Under the pieces are notes generated by a model. It had not been told where the DNA came from. It searched no databases and worked only from the letters and a program-made list of their open reading frames with translations. Below are positions 47,256-60,500 of a DNA stretch of 64,000 bases, piece by piece. Numbering within the stretch: position 1 is the stretch's first letter; each line of letters opens with the position of its first letter. The stretch comes from Strigamia acuminata (Eukaryota > Arthropoda > Chilopoda > Geophilomorpha > Linotaeniidae): NCBI GenBank assembly GCA_949358305.1, contig OX442318.1, positions 8,170,501 through 8,234,500 of the forward strand, read 5' to 3'. A program made the position numbers and the translations under genes.

Positions 47256-48690
47256 CGAGTCTATTTTGACTATTTGGTTCTGTCAATAGAGTACGGATGT
47301 TCTAACATTTAATAAAATACCTGCATTATTTTCTAAATGTTCTTCGTGGATAGATAGCTGCGCTATCGACTGCTGTCACCTAGTACCACCAGAACACTTA
47401 TTCACGAAGTCCAAGTCCAAACACACTTGTTGATTGAGTGAAAAACCATTTGTCGAGCCAATGTTTTATTGTAACAAATCGACCCCTAACAGCAAATATA
47501 TTAAAAATTAAAATCTTCACTTGAATACTCGTATTTGACACCGCACTTTTTATTAAACTATTACTAAAAATGTAGATTAAGCGTACAAATGATTGCTGTA
47601 CGCTAAAAGAGCACAAGTATAATGACCTAGAAGCCAAGTGGTGAAAAATTATTTACATTAAAAACTGCGTTCAAAAAAGATGGATGGGAGACGAGTTATT
47701 GTACGACAACAACTTGTTATTACAATTATTATTATTATTAATATTGTAGACATTGAGTAGAGATTAAAGTTTCAAAGTTGGAAAATGTTTTAAGTACAGA
47801 AAAAAGTTCATTTCCATTAAAAAAAAACAAAAAAAAACAAATGTAAAAACATTGTAAATTATACTTACCGTGCACAAATGATATGGGTACAAAGTGTTGG
47901 TGATATTATAAAAAACATTTGCTAAATATATTTTTACATTGAATACACTCATATATCAATTGCTAAAAACTAATTAAAAACATGTACAAATATTTAAAGT
48001 AAGGCATTTCTCACAGTATAAAAAACAACACTTCAATTTTCTCAATGATTCACATCAAAACAAACAAAATAATCATTTTAAACACATTTTGCAGAGTTCA
48101 CTTTCAAAACATTGATCTCTGCAAAATGGCGTACATCGACACAAAAACAGTGCCTTCGTTTTAAAACAAAAAACCAAAACAAAATCATATGATTATTATG
48201 CACAATCGAAGCAAAACCCGACTTATTCGTTGTCTTTAATTAATCCATTCTTTGGCTCGTCACAGGTTGATTACAATTAAATGATACACTTTTACAGTCA
48301 CCGTAAATCCCCCGAAACGTAATCAGTCATTTAAACGAGTGTAAATTGCGATTTGCATACGCGTAGAAATGTTTCGCACTCGTTTAAATGACACAACTTG
48401 GACTTACGGTATTTATTAAAGCTAAAAAGCGTAGAATATTTGAACACCCATTTATTTATTTATTTATTCGTTTTAAATTATCATCGTGCACCCACTCGAA
48501 AACCTGATTTAGCACGTATTTTATTTTCTCTCACGATTGATCTATATCGGTAATATAATAAATGAGAGAAAAATGGAAAGAAAGTAAAAAATCGTGTGTG
48601 TTTTAAAAAACAAAATGATTAGCAATAAATTTGGACGGATTTGTGTCGACACTTTGATATAATTTTCTTCCTGCACGTTCGTTCCACCAT
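47256..48690. other. Convergent intergenic region
   Basis: Between the 3' ends of GPR89 and the Fasciclin-3-like gene. AT-rich, with a small imperfect palindromic block near 47340-47405 and the inverted-repeat element at 48299-48411. No gene is supported. Confidence 0.5.
48299..48411. mobile_element. Foldback/MITE-like element
   Basis: Inner arms GTCATTTAAACGAGTG (48326-48341) and CACTCGTTTAAATGAC (48377-48392) are a perfect inverted repeat. Outer arms ACCGTAAATCC (48300-48310) and GGACTTACGGT (48400-48410) match at 10 of 11. ACCGTAAGT-type ends also occur alone near 18492 and 63492. No coding capacity. Confidence 0.55.
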
Positions 48691-48691
48691 C

Positions 48692-51532
48692 TCACACTTG
48701 GTTCTCTTTTGGCTGAAATGTCAGTTGCGCGTATTCCGTTTTTTCCTCGGGAGATTTTGGCCGGGAATTTCCGTTATTGGTCTTTTGGGTTAAATCTAGT
48801 TGGGCGTAGACGACTTCTTTTGGTTTCGTGTTTTCGTTCTGGTCCCCCTGCAGACATCAGGAGCAAGAAACAAGCTTAAAACTTGAACATTCACAGCACA
48901 TTCAAATAAACACCAGTTAGGTTTACGGAGATTTTCAGACCACACGCATTCGTAAAGTTATTTTATACCGTAAATTTGTTTATATTTTTTAACAATTTTT
49001 ACACGGTAAATAAAAAATATAAACAAGTTTAAATGACTTTATGATTGCGCCTATTATCAAATTCCCTTAATTCAGTCATATTTGACTGAAATTTCTGTAT
49101 TGATCCGACTTAAAGTTCTGTTTACGGCATCTGGCCTGTGTTAGTATTATTATGGATTGGCAGTGCTTGGCAACTCTTGTATTAGCACAATGGCAAAATA
49201 GGAGTTTTATTTAAACTTGTGTAGATTTTGTGCAAACACTAAAGGTACATACAGATGTTCGTACAACTTAAGTATCCTAGTGGTTACCTCTGCAAGCAAA
49301 CCACTGCAAACATTTGCAATAAGGCACTTGAAAATGTATGGTCCAAAATCAATTTTTAGATAAATTTGGACAAATTTTGGAGATTTTAGTTGAAAATCAA
49401 CAATTTTTTGACAAATTAAGTTGAAAATTAACAATTTTTTGACAAATTAAGTTGAAAACAAACAATTTTTTGACAAATTAAGTTGAAAATCAACAATTTT
49501 TTGACAAATTAAGTTGAAAATCAACAATTTTTTGACAAATTCAGTCGAAAACCAACATTTTTTTGACAAATTAAGTTGATAACCAACAATTATTTGACAC
49601 CTTTGACACAAGTCTTTACATTTAGAATTTAAAAATTCTAATTCCTAAATTTTTGACCAGATGCCAGTCCACTGGGTCCTCGAGATACCCGAGTCAACAA
49701 TCTAAATATCGCCCAAACCTAACTCCAATAAAAAATTGAAAAACACGAAAAGTAAAAAGAAACAAGCACAGAATCCAAAGCATAGATAATTGCAGGCAGA
49801 AAAGGTTCCAAAATCAATCAAATAAGTTGCAAATCTAAAAATAACTCAACAACAAACAAGAAAAAAACAAAACAAACAACAGAACCAAGGAAGTATGAAG
49901 TATATGTTAATAGAGATGTGTATGGTATACAAAATATGCAACTATTCCCCTCTTTCATAAAAATCATTTTTTAATCCATCATTAATAATGATAAAAAGAA
50001 AAAAAATGTCATTCTGTCATCGAAATCCAGTGAATTAAGTACAAAAATGAGCGTTAAATAGGAAGAAAGAAAATCATTAACTATTTAAGTAGAACAAACA
50101 CCATTAAATTTATATATTAATAATTTGTCAAATGGTTTATTATACATAGAAAAGTGTTATTTGTTAGTTCCCATACAAAATGGTATAAAAATGACAGAAT
50201 GACCAACACAATTTTTATTTTTTCAAAATAAAATTTCTACTTAACCAATTAAAATTGGGCCAAAAACAAAAAAATTAAAACCAAAAATAAAGCAAAAAAA
50301 AGAAAAAAAATTAAAAAATTGCACAACTACCACACACACACACTAAGAGGAAGTTCCTTTGTTAGTGAGGCACTTCACTGGTGATTTGAGGTGGGATTTA
50401 CACCATCCTGTTAAAAGAGAAAAAAAACATTTGCAACTTATTCACCAACTAGATTTATTCTACAACTAAACAAGAGGAAGCTAAGGGAGAATCGAGACAA
50501 TTGCTGCCTCGAACGGTGCTTGAAATACAAGACTACAATCAGAACACAACACTCACTCTGCCTGGATCCCAAAAATGAAGCAAAAATGTTGAGAAATCAA
50601 TTACTCCGAGGATTAACTAGAATTTATGTGCTCTAACACAAAGCAAGCGAATGGATCGGGTGATATAGCGATAGAGAAGAATTTCGTATAAAGGAGATAT
50701 TGTAAACTGCTACCAACAAACAAAAAATACTTGTCTACCTTGACACCATCCTTCTTCTGATCCTTCTCCGTGTTCGTCATCTCGTTGTCGTAAACATTCT
50801 TCACTCCGTTCTCCACATTACTAAAAAACAAAACAAAATTTAATTCTCATTCCAAGTTGCCGTGGCGTAAACTAGCGACACACTTTACAATGCACACCCA
50901 ATTCTGTTTTTACACGATTTTGATTTAATACGGTCGAGAAAAATAAATTCAATTTCGTTTTTAAACGATTTCTTTTGATTTAAAAAAAATCACATTTTTA
51001 AAATTTGATTTAAATTTTAAGGAAAAATATTTCTATTACCGTATATACTTGTGTATAATGCGAGCTAGGACTTTTCCACTGAAAATAAGCCCCAAAATGG
51101 TGTATGCGTACATAATGCGGTACTTTAAATCGTGTCCCATAACAGTTCTTCTAGGCTGGCTTTTACTTACGCCACAGTCGAACATTACTCTCTGCTATGA
51201 AAAATTCTCTCATAGCAGCACTGTTATTACTTTTTTCTGTGAGCTGCACAACATTTTGGGGTTACAGTAGGATTGTTCACCAAATAACTACTAAAAGGTA
51301 CACACATGTCTGTAGCATATTATACGTATGTTAAGGTGGAAACACAAGGGAGCGGGTAAAATTTAAAAGCTTGCTTTTACTTCATAAAGCGGCTAAAAAC
51401 TCGCCCGCTTGAGCAAACACAAGTTTGCGTTTTTATTCAAAGCTTTGTTTTGAAGCGAGCTTGTACTCACCCGCTCCGATCAAACTGAGTTTAATTTACC
51501 AGCTTCAAGCTTGCTGGTGTTATAGTATAATA

Positions 51533-51570
<38 letters not shown>

Positions 51571-54500
51571 TTTAGAGAATTCCCCTTTTGTCTTTCTTTA
51601 TTTTCCGAAACTCAAAATCTATCGTTCGGATTTTGATAAAATTTAGTTTGGGGTTTGCCATCGTGGTTTCTTGACAGTTTCCAAACTTTCAGACACGTTG
51701 CATTTGCGGCTTTTGCACTACGCCAACTTCCTATCCGCAGCGTAAAAACAGAATTACGATGTATACATTTTTCCTACCCTGGATTTGGGCTAAACTGTTG
51801 ATTTCCTGTACCTAAACATTAAAAAAAATATTAGAAACTTTTTAAAAAAAAAGACTCAGCAAAATATCTTACCCGGCGCGAAACATAATTTCTCCTTTCG
51901 GTAAAGAACCGCAACTACGATAACAACTATAGCAATAACTAAAACGGCCCCAAGTACGATCCCTACAATCGACCCTGCATTGCCTTCCGCAGTACGATGG
52001 CCGGCCTTAGCTGTGAAAGAATAAAATTAATCCACCATTCTCAGCAAAATCCAATTGTTCATACATGGATCCAAAAACGTGACAGGGCCCGACTGCGCAT
52101 AAGCTTCCATAAGATCGCCCAATATGTTTACATTCCGAGCCTCGCACCGATACACTCCGGGCGTAGTTACATTGTACGTCGCCGTTTTCTCCACCTCTAC
52201 GAATTCGCCATCGACCTCGCCTTCGCGCATAATTCTAAAGTCTTTGGGAACTGGCAAACCGTCCGCCTCGCAAGTAACTTCTCTGGATCCAACGAGAAGG
52301 AAATCACCCGGCTTGTCAAACGTAAGTTGAACATCTCTAGTTGAATCTGTTGACGAAACGAGCGTTTAGACAAAAAAAATTCGACAAATTTCTCTAACCA
52401 TCTTACAGGGTTTTCCGAAAATTGCGCCGACTACTTTCCGCGTATTGTCGTACGCCAGATGCTCGACTTCGCACCGGACTTCCTTCTGGATCTTACTGTC
52501 TGGGCCATTACTCGTGTAAAGGATGTCCTCGAACCGAACAGAAGTGAACGATCGCACGTTAAATAAACCATTCTCCTCCCTGACGTCCGACTTGACGTTG
52601 CCGCTCTGCAGTTCGTTGTCGACGTACCAATTGATGGTGCCGTTCGGATATCCTCCGTACGAGCGGCATTCTATCTGCGCAGATTCATCCGAACCCGGAA
52701 TGATGTGGACTACGTTCTTACTGTTATTCATTTTCATTTCGCCGTTGTAGAAGATTTCTGGCTCGTTTGGCGTCACTACGGAAATAGAAATTAAAGCGTG
52801 AAATGATTATTGCGTGAGGGATTTTTTAGAACTCACCGAAAACAGTTAAATAGAAAATGACCTTCCCTTCTCCGACTTGACAAGTGTATGCATCGGTGTC
52901 CGTCAATTGCACGCTATGAATATTAATGATGCATGTTTGGTTGTTGATTATCTCAGCCCGGCCTTTCTTCGCTCCGTGCCGATCGACAACAACATCGGTG
53001 TTTGAATGTAAAAGCGTACATCTGCCAACTTCGTGGGTGCTGCATTCAAATGTCACATTGCTGCCTTTTTCTACAACCATGCGTTCTTCTCTTGGTGCTT
53101 GTGAATAAACAACTAAAACAAACAAGAAATACAATTAATTGATGTATTGTAAAGGGTTTTTTATATTTTTTATTTAATTGATCGAATAATTCGTTGGATT
53201 CGTGCACTTGTGCTGTTTTATGATAACATTTGCTTCTCTTTTAAAGTTATTAAAGAGAAGGGAAAAAAGGGTTTGAGAAATGAGATTTTTCTGTGTAAAA
53301 AACTCAAGTTGAAACTAAGTTCCACCGCTTGGGAGAAATGCAAATTACATTCAAAATATTCCATGCTCCAGAGGAGACACCAATCTTGTAAAATCTTGTA
53401 TAATAAATTTCAAAATGTCAACTTGAATCTTAATAACATATGTACATATTTTTTTTTTTTTTAAGAAAAATTATATATAAAAAAAAATTCTTTATTGATA
53501 AATCCAACTAAAAAATTTTTTTTTTATATTAAAAAAAAAAATTAAAAAAAAATAAATAAAAAATAAAAAATGGATGCTCCACCTCATTTTCTGATCTCAT
53601 TTCCCACTTGAGATTAAACTTACAGAAAGGAAAACATGAAACTCCCCTAAGGAAAGCAGTAGAGTAGGAAAAAACAAGTTGGATGTCACCCAGGGAATAT
53701 AAGAAAAAAAAAACAATAATAAAAAAAAAAATATGAAGAGAAACATGAACTCTTTTTTAAACAATTTTCCTATTTCCTGTCAACTTATTTATTTATTGCT
53801 TTGAACACAATTTTCTTTAAAACTCTGCTTCTCATCCACTACACTTGTTAGATAATTTAATTTAAAGTAGATTTTAATTCCTACAGAAAAAAAACATCCC
53901 ATTAATCTCACAAAAGAAACGAGAAAAAAGAAAAAAAAGATTATAAAGGTCAATATACATTTAACAAGATTTTTTCCCATCTGCAGCAAAAGATTTTTTT
54001 CTTACTCAATCAATATTAAATCTAAAGAAGAAATGACCTTTTTTCTAGGCCAAACCCAATTTCCCACTCAAACTGTCTTTTTTCTTGTCAATCACCATTA
54101 GAAATTTTCACACAACACCAAAGCAGAAAAATGAAGGAAAAAAAACATTAATAAATAAAGAAAGATATCTTGCAAGAAAAAAAAAATTACAAATTCATAA
54201 ACCACCTGCCAACACATACACCATCACTCTTAAAGATAAAGTTCCATTCATCATATGCTTTCAGGATGGGGCCCAAACCAGTCACAATATGGGCCCCAAT
54301 ACACTAAAAAACCCATGTATAAAATTGAGGAATTGCAATAAAGACTGGGGCCCAACGAATTCAGAGTAAACTATATTTTAGGGCCCTCTAAACCCAGGAA
54401 AAACCATTTTGTAAGGTCCCTTGAACCAAAAATATATTTAAGGGCCTCCAGAATCAAAAATACATTTTAGGGCCCCCTTGATCCAGGAAAAGAGTACAAT

Positions 54501-57500
54501 GTGGGCCCCTCTGGATCTGAGAAGAATAATTTTAAGGGCCCCCTGGAACCAGAGAAAAGAGCAGAGCCGTCTGAAAGGTTTGCGGGCCCTCACGAAAAGT
54601 TATTAGTGAAAAAGAATTTTTCATCAAAAAATCATCAAATTTTCTTAGAAATTTGAAAGTGCGGGACCTCCCTAAAAAAATTTTGAAGAGAAACAAATAA
54701 ATATAAAATCTAAGTTTTTGGAAAAAGGCTTTTATATTGGTGCTTCAAATCGCCGCTAGAGTGCACTACTACCGCCAAAAGTCGAAACAAACATTCATGT
54801 GAAGTTAAATAAAAGCCTTTAAAAAAGCAGATGGATGTTTCTTCGTTCACTCTTTAGTTTTATTGGATTTATTCGGTCGTATAATCCCGCTTCGATAACC
54901 CGTGTCTTGTGTGGCTAATGTCGCTAAGTCCAAACTTGAGTTCATTTTGCACACCGCCAACACCCATTTTCTGCTGCAGTGTCAGGAGTGTGCGATTCAA
55001 TTTAGCCTTTCACTCACACCCTAAGAGCCAACTAATTAAAATTAATGAAATTAAGCCACACTCCTCTGCTCACCAAACACAACAGTGATAAGAAAATACT
55101 TGCATGAAAAATTCACCAGCAACAAGAGAAAATACAAGCAAAATTATTTGCAAACAATAACTTCTAAATTAATAACAGGCAAAATTTATTATCCTTCGTG
55201 TCGACTTAAAACTAAGAAAAGAAAACCCGAACCAATTCAAGACTGAAGCTTTAATCAGCAATTGCAAATCTCCAACAGTCATTCATCATTCGCTGACATA
55301 TCTCTTCGCATGTCAATGTCAAGAATCTTCCATTAGAAACACACCTCAATCTGCTTTATTTTAAATTACTACTTTATGCAACAAACTTGCAACACACCCA
55401 TCTCAATCCTACATCTTGAGACTAACTCAACGATTGCTCCACCAAATTACAAGTTTTGTGTACCGGTATTTCCCAAAAAAGACCGATCTCGCTACATCTA
55501 CTGACAGGAGAAAATGTTAATAATCAGTCAGAGACCCGGAACACTTTGTTCTACATGTATTTAAAACTTCTATTGCCTATGTATAGTACGTTTACATGCA
55601 CGGAATATTTCGAGTGGTGAATATTTTGTATTTCCATGCGCTATTCTTACCAAAGGCCTTCCGACTGCTTCCAGTCGCATTTAAATTACCATTTAATTAT
55701 TTTTAATATTCTTTCTACATGGGTTTCTTTATTCAGACTAAGAGTAAAGAATTATACATAAGGGAGACACCTACAGTAGGTGTAGATTAATCTAAATGGC
55801 ACCGCACTACAAAAATAATATATTGCCATATAAACATTATGCCAACAGTAAATGTTGGTTCAAAATGACTATTGATAGGTAGAAGTATTCTGCTTCATAT
55901 TTTCTGTTGTCAAGGGTATGTTGCAACATTCAGAATGGATTAAGAAAGGAACGAATGACTTAGGTGAGGTTAGAGTGTCATTGTACTTTCTCCTGGCAAC
56001 ATGAAAAATAACTACAATAAACAATCGATACAGAAAGTATAAATGTACCGGGGTGTGTCAACGGTAAGTTTCCATAGAAAAAAAAGACCACGCTCCAATC
56101 GATTTTATACTTTCGCAAAAACATTACCGCCGGAAGTTTAATTTATTGCTTGTTTTTATTCCTACGGAAACTTACTTGCCTACACTGACCTATCAGGCAT
56201 GGGATATTAAAATCCAACTCTCTACCTCCTCGTTGTCACCCCTGGGTGTACTTTCAGCGTTGAACACTGCCGAGTTTCATTTTCTTTTTATTTATTCACA
56301 CGAAAAAACATGTTTGAAGTGGAGGCCATTGGAGGCCATTGTGCGTGGTGTCTCATTTATTCATGCTGCTGTCCATTTGACCACGAGGTTACACCATTGA
56401 AGAATAAAAGGTCACTCCTTCGTTCCAACTTGTCACCAAACTTCTTACCATCCCCCAGTGTAATACCAGAGATCAATCGCTCACGTGTATCCGACTTTTC
56501 CTAATACCACCGCATCAACAGTGACCACCCGCTGACCCATGAACAGCCAATTGGTCACAAACTTCAAAAAGAATATGAGAAATGGAGCCTGGGGCAATCA
56601 GTCATGATTGGGCCCCTATCCCACTTCAAAATTGAATTACAATTTACACAAATTTATTTAATCATACAAAAAGATTAGATTTTAGGGTTCCTTGGGCCTG
56701 CAATCTCAGAGAAAAATTCATTTTTGGGCCCAGAGCCCATTTTGTTGACTGATATACATCTAAAGAGAAATTTCAAAGTGCATTCAAAAAATTTTAAATT
56801 TATTTATTATGTAAAAATATGTACATTAATCCCTACTTTTTGCACATTAGTTACACCTTCCTCGACTTTAAGCCTCATTTCAAACTTCCTACATAAAATG
56901 ACATTAATTTTTCACCAACTACTGACTACATAATGGTTAAAGGCAGATGATAGCTTAGGCAATTTAACAAGTTGATGCATAATGAATGTATTTCCTAACA
57001 TAGTGAATGTAGTTGAGGGTAATAGTAAAGCTCCCAGTCACCTGCACTCATTCTTCATTGCTAAGCACCTTCATTAACCCCTTCTGACATTAATTGTGGG
57101 CAAAAACGAATAGAACTTTGCTTAAATATTGAGCAAAACCACGTGCAAGTGACAAGTACACAAAGCGTGACTTGCACTTAACAATGTTTTAGAATCAAGA
57201 GCCACGGATGAATGCAGATTCATTAAAAGTTTAAAGAGTTAAAGAACAAACTTGAAATTGATAAATGAAGACAATTTTGGAAAAGGCATTTCATTCCCAA
57301 CTATATCTCCAGAGAAATAAGGGGCTTCATTGTCTCACACAAACTCATTACACCGAAGATTTATACAAGGTGGGGAAAAGTCCCTAGTCAAATTTCCACC
57401 TTCTTTAAGCTAGATAAAATGAGATCCCTTGAAAGACTGCTAGATTGCACTTCCAAACAATGTCTACTCTGCTAAATTTACTAGAAAAATTACTTTACAG

Positions 57501-60500
57501 ATCTTGCGAAAGACGATTTCTCGACGGATCTCGCTAAGATGATATCTCGATTTAATCGTTCCACCGGATTAGCTTACGAATGACAAATCAACTGTTTGAT
57601 AGTTTAATGACATTTACAATATGCTGTGTTAGTACTCCAAAGGCCTTTCGACCGTTACCGATCATCTATACTCAAAACCACCACAACGTTGATCTATTTC
57701 AGCCGGTTTACGCCTAACTGTGTACTGTGTACTGTGTTCTACTACGCATCACCTTTGACAATGTTGATAATCGAGCACAATGTCTGGAATTCGATTACAA
57801 TTCTGGTGTTTTGGACTACTTTTTTGTGCCACTACACCAGTGAAATAGATCAATGTTGGGGTGGTTTTGAGTATAGTAGAAACACAAAGACAGGCCGATG
57901 CATTGCTGGACTGGCCCGGCGGGATATGGGGAATTTTCCGATGTCAGCCCAATCTATCCAGATTTCCCGGTACTAAATTTGTTTCCAGTTCAGCCCTGAC
58001 CAATTGTCCAGTTTCACAACTCAAAATACACAGCCGCACACTTTAATATTCCTATTTCCAAACAACATGACAAACTGCCATTGGATACTGACCTTTTAAC
58101 AGACGCTATGCCATACTTTCATGTGGTATTCAGCACACTCTATTTTACATAATCAACTTTGTAAATTTAGTGTGGTTTCCCCAAGCACTTGAATAACTTC
58201 CAACTTGCCACAATTTATGGCATCACGGTGCAAAGTGGTCATAGATAAAATGCTGGAGAAAAATGTCCACAATTTGTGAATTATTACCCCCGTTTAATTG
58301 TAACAAAAAGAACCCATCCATTGTATGCATAACGACCATCCAACGCTTTTTTTTCCTTCTATTCACTCAGATAAAAATCTGGTATTAAAGTGGTCCAATT
58401 TCAGCAACATGTTTCACCCATTTGTGTTCCACTGTGCCCAATAAACACCAGACACTTGAAATAATGCCAACTCAACCTCTTATTAAAGATTTAAAATCCT
58501 CTAAAAAAATATTTACAAAAAAAAAATTCTTGTTAAATCACAGAATATAATCAATTACACAATTTTAAATAAATGTCCAATCAATCATTTTTCTTATCAC
58601 ATTTGTCACTTATGCAATAATTTATATGTTTTTTGATCCCTTCACAGCAAAGAAACTAAGCAGGAAGTAACATTTCCTCTTTACACTTCCAAACTCCTTT
58701 TTTTCTCTTCCTTAAAATGACAGTTTTTCACCAACAGTTCAAAAAATTACATGGGAAAATGAAAAGTGCATTTTTCTTTCCACGGTTCAATGAAAACCGT
58801 TTAACATGAGAAAAGTTCTCCACTGAGCGCATTCATAAAATCATTCAGACTAAATCTTGACCCTTTCGCTGTAAAATCTGTAAATATACATTGTGACAGT
58901 CTGCGAAAGGGTTAAACAACATATTTAAACTGCTTGTCTCGATCAAACTTCAAAATGGCGGCCGATTACGTTTGTTTTCGATCTCAACGCGCTCAGATCT
59001 TGCTCAAGATCGAAAGGCCTTTAGTGACAAAACTTAAAACCTTTTATTTTATTTATGATAAGCATCAATAATGCCATAAAAACCAAATTTTAGATCTTTA
59101 CCATGCTGTTTATATAGTACAAACCGTGCATGTAACGTCGCAAAACGTCGCTTAAACATGCTATACACCCTCGAAACGTCGCAAAAACGTTACCGGAAAA
59201 TTTAATACAAATCAGGGGTATATTCAATGAATTGGTGGAAAAATAAATGTAAATCAAAATAAATGATTTAGGTGTAAAAATAAATGAAAATAGGGGGTCG
59301 TTAAATACAATCCTTTAAATTACTAACCAAATTAAATCAATAAAATAAAATATTTTAATTTTTGTGCCGGATTTTGCGATAAATATTATCTGTCCTTGGT
59401 ATTGGTATCTAAGTTACAAACTAAAAATAAAAACAATTTCACACACCTGCTGATTAAATTGGTTAAACTGTGAGTCAAAGTGATAAACAATTTTTAAGAT
59501 GATATATATAATATAACATAATTAAATAAAATAAAATATTATTATTTAGAGTCACCCAGTAAACCGGTCAACAATATCCTGTTTTAAAAGATGATTCACA
59601 GGATATTAAATCATATTGTTCATATCAAATTGCAACAATATCAATTACATAATTAAAAAAAAATGTTTTAAACTGAATTAACCCAACCCAAATTTTTTAT
59701 TACATCACTTCCGGTTTAACCACTCCAGTCAAACTCAACTTATCCAGGAGATAAAGGTGTTTGCTGAGAAACAAAGTTCAATAACGGTTTTTTATCACTT
59801 GAAAGTGAATTTATAGTTGAAGAAATTATTTTATTTTTATTTGCAAATTTCAGTGAATTTTTCTTTATTTTGTAATTGTTTGTGAAGTTTTTTTTTTAAA
59901 GTAAAAAAAAAAATCACTTCCTTGACTGCACTGAAGCATTTAGTTGAACCATGTCACCCTCTATTGACAAAATCAATGAGGGAAAGGGGCAGGAAGAGAG
60001 GTAAAGAAGGGCAAGGTCAGCTAACTATTGTTAATTAGTGTTTGGTCACATACCACAGAGGATTATCAAGTGAAAGGATTTGGAGAAAAAAAATATTTTT
60101 TTCGTCACATATTTCTTTGATTTATTTTACATTTGTTAATTTTGAGTGTAAAGTGATGATTCAATGGTTAAATATTGAAATGAGACATAGAATTCATGAG
60201 GTCAATCACATGACTCAAATTCCACACCTTAAATTTCATTGTTTTTACAAAAAAAAAAAGAAATGTTTTTTTTTTTGGACCAGAATGTGAAGAATAATAA
60301 TTTAAAAAAAAATTGTTACTTATTAAAAATTAGTGGAAAATGTTTTTGGAAAAAATTAATAATTTAAATTTTTTTGGGATAATTTTCAGAAATTTCAAAT
60401 TTTCAAATTTTTTTACATTTTTTAATTCAAATTTTGAATCATTTCTAAATTTTCCATTCAATTTTTCAATTATTTTCAATTTTCCATCCAAATTTTGAAT

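Noticed and set aside
46832-47312. Frames up to 156 residues of repeated Asn/Cys/Ser/Glu-rich peptides downstream of GPR89
   Set aside because: Produced by the 30-bp minisatellite; no splice sites or start context.
52124-52750. Plus-strand frames over the Ig exons
   Set aside because: Antisense shadows of the Fas3-like Ig2 and Ig3 exons, which have consistent splice sites and phase on minus.
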